Positions 27,978 to 36,996 of a stretch of 64,000 nt of DNA are shown in pieces. The notes beneath the pieces were generated by a model. It did no database searches. It was not told the origin of the DNA and was given only the letters and a program-made list of their open reading frames with translations. The stretch covers positions 62,001 through 126,000 of the forward strand of contig JACRHS010000021.1 of assembly GCA_016217595.1 (NCBI GenBank), in the 5' to 3' direction. A program made the translations under genes and the position numbers. Origin of the DNA: Opitutia bacterium. Its GTDB lineage: Bacteria; Verrucomicrobiota; Verrucomicrobiia; Opitutales; Opitutaceae. Position 1 is the stretch's first letter. Every line of letters begins with the position of its first letter.

Positions 27978-30806
27978 TCACTTACGGGAGCCCTGCGACT
28001 GCGGCGCAGTGATAAACAAGTAACCCCGCGTCGGATCGAGGTGGCGCCGCGCAAGCTCGTCGAGGTCGGCGCGCGTAATGGCTTCAACGTCTGCCTCGCG
28101 GTTGCGAACGGAGACCAGCGTGGCGGCATATTGCTGGGCAGTGCCCAGGGCGTTGCAGCACCAATAGCGGTTGGACGCGCGATGATCGTTCATGAAACGC
28201 ACATAGGCGGGCTTCATCCGGGCGAACTCCTCCTCGGTCACACCCTCCCGGCTGAGCTTGGCGCATTCCTCGCGAATCAGGACGGTCGCCGACAGCACCT
28301 GCGCGGTGTTCACCTCGGCCAGCAGGGTGAAATAGTTCAACGCCTGCACGCCATTGGTGCGGACAAAGGACGCCTGCGGCGCGTAGGTGGCGCCAAGTTT
28401 TTCGCGCAGGCGCACGCGCAACCGGTCGCCCAAAATCTGCGCGAGCAGGGTGCACCGGCGGTCCTGCGGCGTGTCGACGTAATCCTCGACCGGCCAGTAC
28501 CAGGCGATGGCGCATTGCTTGAATTTGGGGTCGATCGGGAAAATGGCGGTCTTCTCGCTACGATTGTAAAAGTGAATGCGGCGGATGCCGTCCGGATCGT
28601 CGCGCGGCTTTCGACGCGGCAGAGCACCCAGCGTGGCGGCGACGGCCGGCGTCACTTCCTTCCAGGCGATGTCGCCGACAACGCTCATCTCGATCGGCCC
28701 CGAGCGGAACTGCGGTTCCAGCCAGGCGGACAACTCGTCCAACGTGCGCACCTTGGTTTCATCGTAAGTTGGCGTCACGAAGCGCAGCTCACCGGAAAGC
28801 AGCATGCGCAGCGCCAGCATCTGAATCACACCGCTGGGAGAGGAGAACATATTCACGTATTGTGAGCCGATCCAGGCTTGGGCATCGCGCATGGCCGACG
28901 GCCGGTAAGCGGCGTCCGTCAGGTAGGCCGAGACCAGTTGCAACCCGAGGAGCAGATCGCGCTTGGCGCAGCGCACCAAAAAAACGCAGGCGTCGGGCTC
29001 GATATAAAAGGAGAGTTGGGCGGTGCGACCGGCGAGCACCTCGGCCAATTCCTCGGTGGTGTGTCGACGCAGGCCGCCACCGGGAAGCGCACTCAGAGCC
29101 AGCCAATCAAGGCCGGGCTGGAGTTGCGGCTGCGAGAGCTTGCCGTTGCCGACACGGACGTAGACGTAGACCATGTCGGCCTCGTACTGCGTGGATTTGA
29201 AATTGAGTTTCACGCCATTGGCGAAGCCGGCGAGATGCACATCGAGATCGGCAACATGCTGGTCATCGACCAGCCGGCCTGGCGGGCCAAAATTCTGATA
29301 GGCAAACGCAGGCGCGCCGGTGTCTTCGGGCGGTGGCATGACCACTTTGCGGCTGTCGTTGAGCACACGTGCCAGCTCGGTGCGTTTGGTGTGCAGCAGC
29401 GGGTTGGCCTGAAGGAAAACATGCGCAGCGCGCTTGGACCAGAGGTCACGCAGCGCCTCCGTGACCTCGTCGGGCGTGGTGGCGGCGATGGCGTCGACCA
29501 TGTCGAGACGCTGCGCCTCGGGAGTCGTGAAGACATGGCCAAAGATCAGGGCGCCGCTGATGACGGCGGCCAGCCAGTCGGAGCGACGTGTGGCAGCGGT
29601 GCGGACGGCCTCCTCGTAGGAACTGAGCAGGTTGGCCTTGGCCGCAGCCAGTTCGCGCTCCCGAAAGCCGTGTTGTATGGCACGGCGGTGTTCCTGCTCG
29701 ATGCTGGCAGCAACGGTTTGCCAATCGTCGATTTTGCCGGAGATGCTGACAACCGCCAGCCGCCACTCGGGCATCGGTGAGAGTATGGATGCGTTGGGCG
29801 CCACGCCCGCAGCGGAAGGTTGCTGCGCCAGCTTGGAGAGGCGGCGCTGCAAAACCGACATGGCAAGCTGCTGGCGCATGAACGCGACACGACTCGACTG
29901 CCGGTCGGGCTGGCGCGGCGTCCATACGGGATGCTCGAATGTGAGACCGATGCCCGCGAGCCCGTCGTCGAGCACGCCGTCAATATCGGGGGTCGAGGCC
30001 TGCCGGGGAAACAACTCCGCCGGCTCAGCCCGCGCCGTGCCGCGGCCTTGCAGGTTGCCAAAACAGGAGAGCAGCTGGCGCTCGACCTCGGCCGGATCGA
30101 TCGCGCCGACGATCACCACGGCCATGCGCTCCGGCCGATACCAGGCCTCGTAGAACGCGGCGCACTGGCGACGCGTGAACTTTTTGATGGTCGCCAATTC
30201 GCCGATGACCGGCCGCTGCACGTAACGCGAGTTGGGCCAGACAAATTTCATGTTGGCGATCTGGGCGCGGGCCATCGGCGTGTCGTGCATGGCGCGCTCG
30301 CTGAGGATAACGCCGCGCTCCTTCTCGATGTACTTTTTGTCGAACACCACGCCGTCGGCGAATTCGCGGAAGACTTCCAATCCCGCCGCGAGGGTTTCCG
30401 CCTGCGGATCGGGCAGTTCGATGTGGTAGATCGTGTAGTGGGGGAAGGTGAACGCGCCGCTGTCCGGCCCGAGGCTGATGCCCCGGCGTTGCAGGGTGGA
30501 GACCATCGAATCGTCGGGAAACTTGCGCGTATGGCGAAACGCCTGGTGCTCGACGAAGTGCGCCAGACCGCGCTCGTCGTCCTCTTCGTGCAGCGAGCCG
30601 GCCATCACGATAAAGCGCAGCGAAACGCGATCCTTGGGTTCGGCGTTGGGCAGGATCGCGTAACGCAGACCGTTGGGCAACGCGCCGAGCCGCAACGCCG
30701 GATCGGCCGGCAGGTCGCTGTCGATCACCGGCCACGGCGAAGCCGTTTGCGCCCCGACGCGGAGCAGCAACACCGCAAGCACCATGACCACGCGCAGGCG
30801 AATCAT
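27978..30806 (-). CDS. Secreted M16-family zinc metallopeptidase
   Basis: 942 residues with a signal peptide (IRLRVVMVLAVLLLRVGA). M16 enzymes (pitrilysin/processing-peptidase family) carry the inverted zinc motif HxxEH; here it is HFVEH at about 83-87, in DERGLAHFVEHQAFRHTRKF. The downstream glutamate ligand is in EKERGVILSERAMHD. Two M16 halves are visible, the second without a zinc motif, as usual for the long clade. It probably degrades peptides in the periplasm. It lies upstream of the response-regulator operon, 52 bp away and on the same strand. Confidence 0.92.
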   Translation of the reverse strand: MIRLRVVMVLAVLLLRVGAQTASPWPVIDSDLPADPALRLGALPNGLRYAILPNAEPKDRVSLRFIVMAGSLHEEDDERGLAHFVEHQAFRHTRKFPDDSMVSTLQRRGISLGPDSGAFTFPHYTIYHIELPDPQAETLAAGLEVFREFADGVVFDKKYIEKERGVILSERAMHDTPMARAQIANMKFVWPNSRYVQRPVIGELATIKKFTRRQCAAFYEAWYRPERMAVVIVGAIDPAEVERQLLSCFGNLQGRGTARAEPAELFPRQASTPDIDGVLDDGLAGIGLTFEHPVWTPRQPDRQSSRVAFMRQQLAMSVLQRRLSKLAQQPSAAGVAPNASILSPMPEWRLAVVSISGKIDDWQTVAASIEQEHRRAIQHGFRERELAAAKANLLSSYEEAVRTAATRRSDWLAAVISGALIFGHVFTTPEAQRLDMVDAIAATTPDEVTEALRDLWSKRAAHVFLQANPLLHTKRTELARVLNDSRKVVMPPPEDTGAPAFAYQNFGPPGRLVDDQHVADLDVHLAGFANGVKLNFKSTQYEADMVYVYVRVGNGKLSQPQLQPGLDWLALSALPGGGLRRHTTEELAEVLAGRTAQLSFYIEPDACVFLVRCAKRDLLLGLQLVSAYLTDAAYRPSAMRDAQAWIGSQYVNMFSSPSGVIQMLALRMLLSGELRFVTPTYDETKVRTLDELSAWLEPQFRSGPIEMSVVGDIAWKEVTPAVAATLGALPRRKPRDDPDGIRRIHFYNRSEKTAIFPIDPKFKQCAIAWYWPVEDYVDTPQDRRCTLLAQILGDRLRVRLREKLGATYAPQASFVRTNGVQALNYFTLLAEVNTAQVLSATVLIREECAKLSREGVTEEEFARMKPAYVRFMNDHRASNRYWCCNALGTAQQYAATLVSVRNREADVEAITRADLDELARRHLDPTRGYLFITAPQSQGSRK

Positions 30807-30898
30807 GGCATCCGTCTATCTGGCCGCCGCGCGGAGGCCAGCCGGAAGTCGATGGCTCAACGCTGTGTTAGCCAGCCTATCGCAACCCCTCCATTCCG

Positions 30899-31312
30899 CT
30901 ATTCGGCGTACACGCGCCAGGGCCAGCGCACGCAGCCGTCGATGTCGCGGATCAGCGCGAAGTCGACTTTGCCCTTCAACACGAAGGGCAACACCTCCGC
31001 CTCCGCCGGCAGCAGCGCGCGCGCCGCGTGCCAGGATTTGCCCGACACATAAACATCGTCCACCAGCAGAATGCGCCGCCAGCCGCGCACGTCGGGCACC
31101 GGCGCGAGCAGTTGCGGCTCGGCGAAACGCGGCGCGTTGGCCTCGTCGCGGTAGTTGAGGGCAAGCACGCGCAGTTCGAGCCCGAGTCGCTGCGCCACGA
31201 GCGCCGCCGGCACCACGCCGCCCGCGGCGATGCCCACCACGCCATCGAGCCCCGCGGGAAATCCCCAACGGGCGAGCCGGGCGGCGATGTCTTGAAAAGC
31301 GAGCGGTTGCAT
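30899..31312 (-). CDS. Phosphoribosyltransferase-like protein
   Basis: PRTase-fold protein with the PRPP-binding motif RILLVDDVYVSGKSW and an N-terminal GIAAGGVVPAALVAQRLG loop typical of hypoxanthine/xanthine-guanine-type members. It ends in WRVYAE. ATG 31312 (MQPLAFQDIAARLARW) is chosen, giving 137 aa. In-frame ATGs at 31414 and 31435 would make its start overlap the start of the divergent aldo/keto reductase at 31413, which is unlikely. The substrate is unknown; it is short for a purine PRTase. Confidence 0.8.
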   Translation of the reverse strand: MQPLAFQDIAARLARWGFPAGLDGVVGIAAGGVVPAALVAQRLGLELRVLALNYRDEANAPRFAEPQLLAPVPDVRGWRRILLVDDVYVSGKSWHAARALLPAEAEVLPFVLKGKVDFALIRDIDGCVRWPWRVYAE

Positions 31313-31412
31313 GGAGAGCACGCGCAGCGCACCACAGTCGGCGGCGTTAAGCAACTTCGGGCGCGACTTCGGGCGCAGCACGGGTACGCTCCGCCGCGTC
31401 TTCTCTTTTCCC

Positions 31413-32408
31413 ATGCCATACTCTCCCTCCTCCACTCGCTACGACCGGCCCGACATGTACCGCACCTGCGGACGCAGCGGCCTCAAACTGCCGCTCCTCT
31501 CCCTCGGCCTCTGGTACAATTTCGGCGGTGGCGACGATTTCACCAACAGTCGCGCCATGATCCTGCATGCCTTTGACCGCGGCATCACGCATTTCGATCT
31601 GGCCAACAACTACGGCCCGCCGCCCGGCTCCGCCGAGACGACCTTCGGACGCGTGCTGCGCGAGGATCTCGCCACGCACCGCGACGAACTCATCATCTCC
31701 ACCAAGGCCGGCCATCTGATGTGGCCTGGTCCCTACGGCGACTGGGGTTCGCGCAAATATCTGCTCGCCAGTCTCGACCAGAGCCTGCGCCGCATGGGCC
31801 TCGATTACGTGGACATTTTCTACAGCCACCGTTTCGACGCCAACACGCCGCTGGAGGAGACGATGGGCGCGCTCACCCAGGCCGTGCGCAGCGGCAAGGC
31901 GCTCTACGTCGGCATCTCCAACTACAGCGCCGAACAGGCCGCCGCCGCCGCCGCGATTCTGCGCGCCTCCGGCACGCCCTGCCTCATTCATCAGCCGCGC
32001 TACAACATGCTGGAACGCGAGCCCGAGAAGAGCCTGCTGCCAACGCTGCAACGCGAAGGCATCGGCGCCATCGTGTTCTCGCCGCTCGCCAAGGGCATGC
32101 TCACCAACCGCTATTTCGCCGGCATCCCCGCCGACGCCCGCGCTGCGCGCGACCCGCGATTCATCAAGCCCGAGCAAATCACACCTGAGCTCCTTGCCAA
32201 GTTGCGGGCGCTCGACGCCATCGCACAGTCCCGCGGCCAAACCCTCGCGCAGCTCGCGCTCGCCTGGGTGCTCCGCCAACCCGCCGTGACATCGGCGCTG
32301 ATCGGCGCGAGCAGGACGAGCCAGATCGACGACAATGTCGGCGCGATCAACCGCCTCGATTTCTCGGCCGACGAGCTCGCCGCCATCGAGCGCATCCTTG
32401 CGAGCTGA
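31413..32408 (+). CDS. Aldo/keto reductase, YghZ-like
   Basis: 331-residue NADPH-dependent reductase of the AKR14/YghZ type (L-glyceraldehyde-3-phosphate reductase; also related to Kv-beta). The N-terminus (MPYSPSSTRYD, then CGRSGLKLPLLSLGLWYNFG) matches the start of that subfamily, which fixes ATG 31413. The catalytic set Asp (FDLANNYGP), Tyr (in NNYG), Lys (STKAGH) and His (FYSHRFD) is present. The C-terminal cofactor loop reads SALIGASRTSQIDDNV. It probably detoxifies aldehydes. It is divergent from the phosphoribosyltransferase gene. Confidence 0.93.
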   Translation: MPYSPSSTRYDRPDMYRTCGRSGLKLPLLSLGLWYNFGGGDDFTNSRAMILHAFDRGITHFDLANNYGPPPGSAETTFGRVLREDLATHRDELIISTKAGHLMWPGPYGDWGSRKYLLASLDQSLRRMGLDYVDIFYSHRFDANTPLEETMGALTQAVRSGKALYVGISNYSAEQAAAAAAILRASGTPCLIHQPRYNMLEREPEKSLLPTLQREGIGAIVFSPLAKGMLTNRYFAGIPADARAARDPRFIKPEQITPELLAKLRALDAIAQSRGQTLAQLALAWVLRQPAVTSALIGASRTSQIDDNVGAINRLDFSADELAAIERILAS

Positions 32409-32459
32409 CGTCGACGCCAGAGCGCGCAGTGTCATTGAGCAAATGACACTGCTTCCGCC

Positions 32460-33182
32460 GTGAATCTCATCCTCTTCACGCCCGACGAAGCCGCCCGGCC
32501 GCTGCCGGTGGCGGACCCGCGTGCGGTGCATTTGCTCACCGTGCTACGGCGGCGCGAAGGCGATACGTTTGACGCCGGCTTGATCGACGGGCCGCGCGGC
32601 AAAGGCACGCTCGTCGCCCGCGACCACGTTGCCCTCACGCTGAGTTTCGCTTGGGGCGAACCACCGCCGCCGCTCGACCCGATCACGCTGCTCGTCGGCC
32701 TGCCGCGTCCGCAAACCGCGCGGAAAATTCTGCAGGAAGCCACCGCGCTCGGCGTGGCGGCGATCCATTTTGTGGCGACAGAGAAAGGCGAACCGAGCTA
32801 CGCGCAAAGCACGCTCTGGAGTTCCGGCGAATGGCGCCGGCACGCGCTCGCCGGGGCGGAGCAGGCGTTTTGCACGCGGTTGCCCGCCGTGAGTTGGGGC
32901 CGCCCGCTCGCCGAGCTGGTCGCCGCCCTGCCGCCGGCCACGCACCAGCGAATCGCCCTCGATAATTACGAAGCAAGCGTCGCGCTCGGGCAGTGTCCAT
33001 TGCGCGATGACACCGCGGTCGCGCTGGCGCTGGGGCCGGAGCGCGGCTGGTCGGCGCAAGAACTCGCGGTGTTGCGCGCCGGCGATTTCACCCTGGCGCA
33101 CCTGGGCACACGCGTCTTGCGCAGCGAGACCGCCGCGGTCGCTGCGGTAGCGCTGCTCAAAGCGAAGCTCGGGCGGATGTGA
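32460..33182 (+). CDS. rsmE: 16S rRNA (uracil-1498-N3)-methyltransferase RsmE
   Basis: 240-residue SPOUT methyltransferase that makes m3U1498 in 16S rRNA. It has an N-terminal PUA-like part (AVHLLTVLRRREGDTFDAGL) and a trefoil-knot SPOUT part with LVGLPRPQTARKILQEATAL, LALGPERGWSAQE and the final LGTRVLRSETAAVAAVALL. In most RsmE the glycine loop is GPEGG; here it is GPERG. The start is GTG 32460, 51 bp after the reductase gene. Confidence 0.92.
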   Translation: MNLILFTPDEAARPLPVADPRAVHLLTVLRRREGDTFDAGLIDGPRGKGTLVARDHVALTLSFAWGEPPPPLDPITLLVGLPRPQTARKILQEATALGVAAIHFVATEKGEPSYAQSTLWSSGEWRRHALAGAEQAFCTRLPAVSWGRPLAELVAALPPATHQRIALDNYEASVALGQCPLRDDTAVALALGPERGWSAQELAVLRAGDFTLAHLGTRVLRSETAAVAAVALLKAKLGRM

Positions 33183-33267
33183 CGCACCGGGCGGAGGTCT
33201 TGCGCCTGACGCCGGCGACGGATTAAGTCGGCTCGCGTTCGCAACCTTGTCCCCGCCTCCCCACTCC

Positions 33268-34077
33268 ATGAATCTCTCGAAACTGCAGCTCACGGCCACG
33301 CTTCTGCTGGCGGCGGGTGTCGCCGTGGCGATTGTCCTGCAACAGCGGAACGATGCGCAGCTGCGCTCAGCGCTCGACGAGTTGCGCCAGGAACTGCGCG
33401 CCACGCGGACCGCCGCCGCAAGCGCGGCGCGGCCCACCTCCTCCGCTTCCGCCAATGACACTTTTGCGATCGTCAAAGCCGGCGATGAGCTCAAACCCTC
33501 GCCGTCCGAATGGCAGCAGCTGCGCCAGGACATGGAGACGTTGAAGGTGCGCACGCAGGAGCTGGCGCGGACACAACCGCCGCAGGCCACGGACAGCAGC
33601 GGACCGCCTCCGGGCGGCTTTATTCCGGTCGGCTCATTGAAGAACGCCGGACGGGGCAAACCTACGGCCGCGGTGGAAACCTTGCTCTGGGCGGCGACGC
33701 AGGGGGAAATCGACACGCTGGCAAATTCGCTGCTCCTCGACCCGAACGCGCGGACCAAGGCCGATGCGTGGTTCGCGCGGCTGCCGCCGGAATCACAGGC
33801 GCAATTTGGTTCGCCGGAAAAAGTGCTGGCCACCGTGCTCTCGGTGCGGGCCAGCAAGGAGCTGGCCGCGATGGGCGTCGTCTCTCAAGCCGACAAGGGT
33901 ACGGATCTCACCTTGATGCGGGTGCGTTTTCAAAACGCCGAGGGCCAGCAGCGCGACGATCAATGGCCGTTGCGGCTGACGTCCGACGGCTGGAAACTCA
34001 TCGTCACGGAGAAGGGCCTGGCCGGGATCAGCAAGGCCCTGAACAATTCCGCCGGACGCGCGGCTGTTAAACCCTAA
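33268..34077 (+). CDS. Membrane-anchored protein, third member of the sigma-linked domain family
   Basis: 269 residues from ATG 33268 (MNLSKLQLT). Anchor helix at about 6-24, then a coiled coil (RNDAQLRSALDELRQELRAT), a Pro/Ser/Ala linker and a globular domain. The domain has AGRGKPTAAVETLLWAATQG, FARLPPESQAQFGSPEKVLA and, at the end, SDGWKLIVTEKGLAGISKAL, matching block for block the proteins at 6647 and 8156. Unlike 6647, no sigma domain is fused and no sigma gene adjoins. The function is unknown; the shared architecture suggests a common role outside the cytoplasmic membrane. Confidence 0.75.
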   Translation: MNLSKLQLTATLLLAAGVAVAIVLQQRNDAQLRSALDELRQELRATRTAAASAARPTSSASANDTFAIVKAGDELKPSPSEWQQLRQDMETLKVRTQELARTQPPQATDSSGPPPGGFIPVGSLKNAGRGKPTAAVETLLWAATQGEIDTLANSLLLDPNARTKADAWFARLPPESQAQFGSPEKVLATVLSVRASKELAAMGVVSQADKGTDLTLMRVRFQNAEGQQRDDQWPLRLTSDGWKLIVTEKGLAGISKALNNSAGRAAVKP

Positions 34078-34106
34078 GACAATATCAGGCGCCGACAGCC
34101 CGCCGT

Positions 34107-34853
34107 TCAGCGCAGCATCTCGCTCAGCAACGGTTGCATCGCCTCGGCCCAGATCGCGTAGCCCGCGGCGCTCGGATGGAGCTGGTCGGGCATGATGGCG
34201 TCGGGAATCTTGCCGTCGGCGCCGAGGAACTTCGCGCCTATGTCGAGGAAACGGACGTTTTTGCCGTCATCGAGTTTGGCGAGCTCGACGTTGACGTCGC
34301 GGATGATCGCCATGCGGGTGGAGCCATCGTCGAGGGAACCATCGCGGTTTTTGCGCGGGCCGCGCGGGAAGATCGCCAGCAGGAGCACCTTGGCGTCGGG
34401 CAGTTTGGTGCGGATCATCTGCACGATCTTTTTGTCGGCCGCGGCGATCTGCGCGGCGTTGTGACTGCCGGTGTTGTTGGTGCCGAGCATGAACACCACG
34501 ACACGCGGACGGCAGACATCGAGTTCGCCGTTTTCGATCCGCCAGATGACATTTTGCGTGGTGTCGCCGCCGATGCCGAAGTTGGCCGGCTGGTACGCTT
34601 CGTAGTACTTTTTCCAAACCTCGGGCGCCTTGGCCCAACCGGCGGTGATCGAGTCGCCGAGGAAGAGCAGGCCGACCGGGCCGGCCTTGGCGCGGGCGAG
34701 GAACGACTCGTGCATTTTCAGGAAACGCCCGTCGTCCTTCTTGGCGATCGGCGCCGAGGCATCGACCTTGGAGGTCTTGGGCGCCTCGGCCGGAGCCGCG
34801 ACGAGTGACAGGGACAACATCAGGGCGCAAAGGCCCGCACGCAGTGTTTTCAT
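34107..34853 (-). CDS. Secreted SGNH/GDSL hydrolase
   Basis: 248 residues with a signal peptide (MKTLRAGLCALMLSLSLVAA). SGNH blocks: I, LLFLGDSITAGWA (catalytic Ser); II, Gly in NFGIGGDTTQNVIWR; III, GTNN; V, PDQLHPSAAGY (Asp and His). The order and the WRIENGEL segment resemble platelet-activating-factor acetylhydrolase-like members that act as acyl- or carbohydrate esterases. It is probably periplasmic or extracellular, possibly deacetylating polysaccharide (inference). Confidence 0.92.
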   Translation of the reverse strand: MKTLRAGLCALMLSLSLVAAPAEAPKTSKVDASAPIAKKDDGRFLKMHESFLARAKAGPVGLLFLGDSITAGWAKAPEVWKKYYEAYQPANFGIGGDTTQNVIWRIENGELDVCRPRVVVFMLGTNNTGSHNAAQIAAADKKIVQMIRTKLPDAKVLLLAIFPRGPRKNRDGSLDDGSTRMAIIRDVNVELAKLDDGKNVRFLDIGAKFLGADGKIPDAIMPDQLHPSAAGYAIWAEAMQPLLSEMLR

Positions 34854-35037
34854 AGGAGGGAAAGCGGAGGGAGAGAAACGACCGACGGAAGATTGACGCG
34901 CCGCCGCCCCCGACGTTTCACACGAATGCCGCGCCACAGGGCGGATATTTGCACGGGCGCAAACAACCGGGGCAACGATGGGCGGTTTGCGCGAAACGGC
35001 TTTCGCCCGCCGAGGCCTTCGCCTAGCAAGTGACGCC

Positions 35038-35775
35038 ATGTCCACGGCCAAAGAGATTCCCTTTCAGATCAAACGCGGTCCGCACCGCCTCGCAGCGGTC
35101 TTGCACGATGCCGGCAAAGCCCGCCTTGTCGTGCTCTGTCATGGGTTCACCGGCGACAAGGCCGAGACCAGCCGGCTCTTCGTCACGACCGCCCGCGCGC
35201 TGGCCGATGTTGGCATCTCCGCGCTGCGCTTCGATTTCATGGGCAGCGGCGACAGCACGGGCGATTTTCACGAGATGACGCCCAACACCGAGATCGCCGA
35301 CCTCCACGCCGTGCTCGATTGGGCGCGGCGCGCCGGCTACCGGCAACGCGGCGTGCTCGGCATCAGCTTCGGCGGCGCGGTGTCGATCTGCACCGTCGCG
35401 CAGCGCAAAGCCGGCGACATCGCTGCGCTCTGCACCTGGTCGAGCGTGCCGGCGTTTTCGTTCTGGCGTCCGAAGCCCGACCCCGAAGTCATCCATCCGG
35501 AAAATCTCTGGCGCGTCGGCCGCCGCTTTTTCAACGACCGCCCGAAACTCGACGTACCGGAGTCTTACCGCACGATCCGCGCGCCGAAACTGCAGGTGCA
35601 GGGCGATTGCGACCTCGAAGGTTTCCGCGAGGAGTTTACCAAGTTTTTCCCCTCGGCACCGGAACCGAAGCGGCACGTGGTGGTGCCCGGCGCAGACCAC
35701 GTCTTCACCAAAGCCTCGCTCCGCAAGCGGGTCATCCGCGAAACGGTGAAGTTTTTCCGGACAAATTTGGGGTAA
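35038..35775 (+). CDS. Alpha/beta hydrolase
   Basis: 245-residue alpha/beta-hydrolase (peptidase S9/esterase-like). The oxyanion region is LVVLCHGFTGDKAET, the nucleophile elbow GISFGGA (Ser 110), the acid probably Asp in QVQGDCDLEGF and the His in VPGADHVFT. It is similar to cinnamoyl- or acyl-esterase-type proteins; the substrate is unknown. ATG 35038 (MSTAKEIPF) is preferred to an open-frame start at 34978. No signal peptide is present. Confidence 0.9.
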   Translation: MSTAKEIPFQIKRGPHRLAAVLHDAGKARLVVLCHGFTGDKAETSRLFVTTARALADVGISALRFDFMGSGDSTGDFHEMTPNTEIADLHAVLDWARRAGYRQRGVLGISFGGAVSICTVAQRKAGDIAALCTWSSVPAFSFWRPKPDPEVIHPENLWRVGRRFFNDRPKLDVPESYRTIRAPKLQVQGDCDLEGFREEFTKFFPSAPEPKRHVVVPGADHVFTKASLRKRVIRETVKFFRTNLG

Positions 35776-35827
35776 TCTCCGCCGACGCGTCCGATGGCAG
35801 CGCACTCCTTTCAGAGGCGCCGCGCTA

Positions 35828-36286
35828 TTAGTCTTCGTAACCAAACCGGATCGTACAATCGACGATCAACCCTTGGCGTTCTTGTTTCGGAAAATCTTGG
35901 AAACGCCATGAGCGCGCAACGGATAGCACAGATGCCTCAAATTCCTTGATCGTGCTTTTAGCGATCACCGCATCGGCCACCTTTCCCTGTCTGTCTACAG
36001 TCAACCGTACAACGACCTCGCCTGTGACTCCTGCCCTCAACAATTCCCACGGAAAAAGCGGCATGGGATTTAGGGGCAATAGATATCCGGGCGCGGGAGA
36101 ATTCAACGCAGGCACCACTGACTCCAAGGTGACCTTGGGGATACGCTCAGCAACACCTCCTGCAAATCCCCGCCTGGAAGACGTGTGACAGCCCATCAGC
36201 GCTATGAGCAAGGTCGGCAAAAGCGCGAACCAGCGAAACACGGTTCTGATCGCCGAATATTTGCCCGGATTCTTTTGCGAACACAT
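35828..36286 (-). CDS. Lipoprotein with TonB C-terminal-like domain
   Basis: 152 residues from ATG 36286. A hydrophobic signal (FALLPTLLIALMGC) ends in a lipobox Cys. After a Pro-rich stretch (LNSPAPGYLLPLNPMPLFPW) comes a TonB_C-type domain: GVTGEVVVRLTVDRQGKVAD, then FEASVLSVARSWRFQDFPKQ and a final strand. It has the same plan as the lipoprotein at 14894 (lipid anchor instead of a TonB helix). It converges on the alpha/beta hydrolase gene and lies just downstream of rsmD on the same strand. A GTG at 36322 is a possible alternative start. Confidence 0.8.
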   Translation of the reverse strand: MCSQKNPGKYSAIRTVFRWFALLPTLLIALMGCHTSSRRGFAGGVAERIPKVTLESVVPALNSPAPGYLLPLNPMPLFPWELLRAGVTGEVVVRLTVDRQGKVADAVIAKSTIKEFEASVLSVARSWRFQDFPKQERQGLIVDCTIRFGYED

Positions 36287-36351
36287 TGAGGAGGATAGGG
36301 GTAATTTGTTTCTGTGTGTCACTGCGCCAGCGGCGCTCAGCGATCATTTCG

Positions 36352-36921
36352 TCACGAATCCGCCCGCCGGAAAAAGCACACGGTCGGTTGGTGCGCGCCT
36401 TTGCCGAGGCGCTTTACGCATTGCCAGCCGGGGGGCGTCAGCGTGAGTTCGCCCGGCATCTCGAACACCACCACCGGATCGGCCGGCGGCACGAGCCACT
36501 CCGCCAGGCGCGCGAACAGCGCCGGCGCGACTTCCGCGATGATTTCGTAGGGCGGATCGATGAAAACCAGATCGACCGCGGGCTGCGCCGCGAGCGGGGC
36601 GGTCAACACATCGACCGGCAGCACCGTGACGCCGCGTTCGTCGCGCCCGAGGCTTTTGCAGACGGCCGCGAGGTTGGTGCGCACGCAGGCGACCGCCTTG
36701 GCGTTCTTCTCCACAAACACGCCGCCCGCCGCGCCGCGGCTGAGCGCCTCCAGTCCGTACGCGCCGCTGCCGGCGAAAAGATCGCAAAACCGCGCGCCAG
36801 GCACGCGCGCGGCGAGGCTCGAAAACACCGCCTGCCGCATGCCGTCGGTCGCGGGCCGCACGGCGTCGCCGGGCGGCACTCGCAGTGTGATTCCCCGGGC
36901 CGTGCCACCGCTGATGCGCAT
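36352..36921 (-). CDS. rsmD: 16S rRNA (guanine-966-N2)-methyltransferase RsmD
   Basis: 189-residue SAM-dependent methyltransferase that makes m2G966 in 16S rRNA. Hallmarks: MRISGGTARGITLRVP, RPATDGMRQAVFSSL, the SAM motif FCDLFAGSGAYGLEALSRGA, and the catalytic LVFIDPPYE (DPPY). ATG 36921 is the family start. The open frame continues to 37839 but that part is antisense to the MBL hydrolase gene and is rejected. Confidence 0.94.
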   Translation of the reverse strand: MRISGGTARGITLRVPPGDAVRPATDGMRQAVFSSLAARVPGARFCDLFAGSGAYGLEALSRGAAGGVFVEKNAKAVACVRTNLAAVCKSLGRDERGVTVLPVDVLTAPLAAQPAVDLVFIDPPYEIIAEVAPALFARLAEWLVPPADPVVVFEMPGELTLTPPGWQCVKRLGKGAHQPTVCFFRRADS

Positions 36922-36996
36922 GCCGGGAGCCAAAACGCCACGCCGCAGTTGGCAAATGCGAAACCTTGGACACGCTGACCGGTCTTCGTTCCTGCC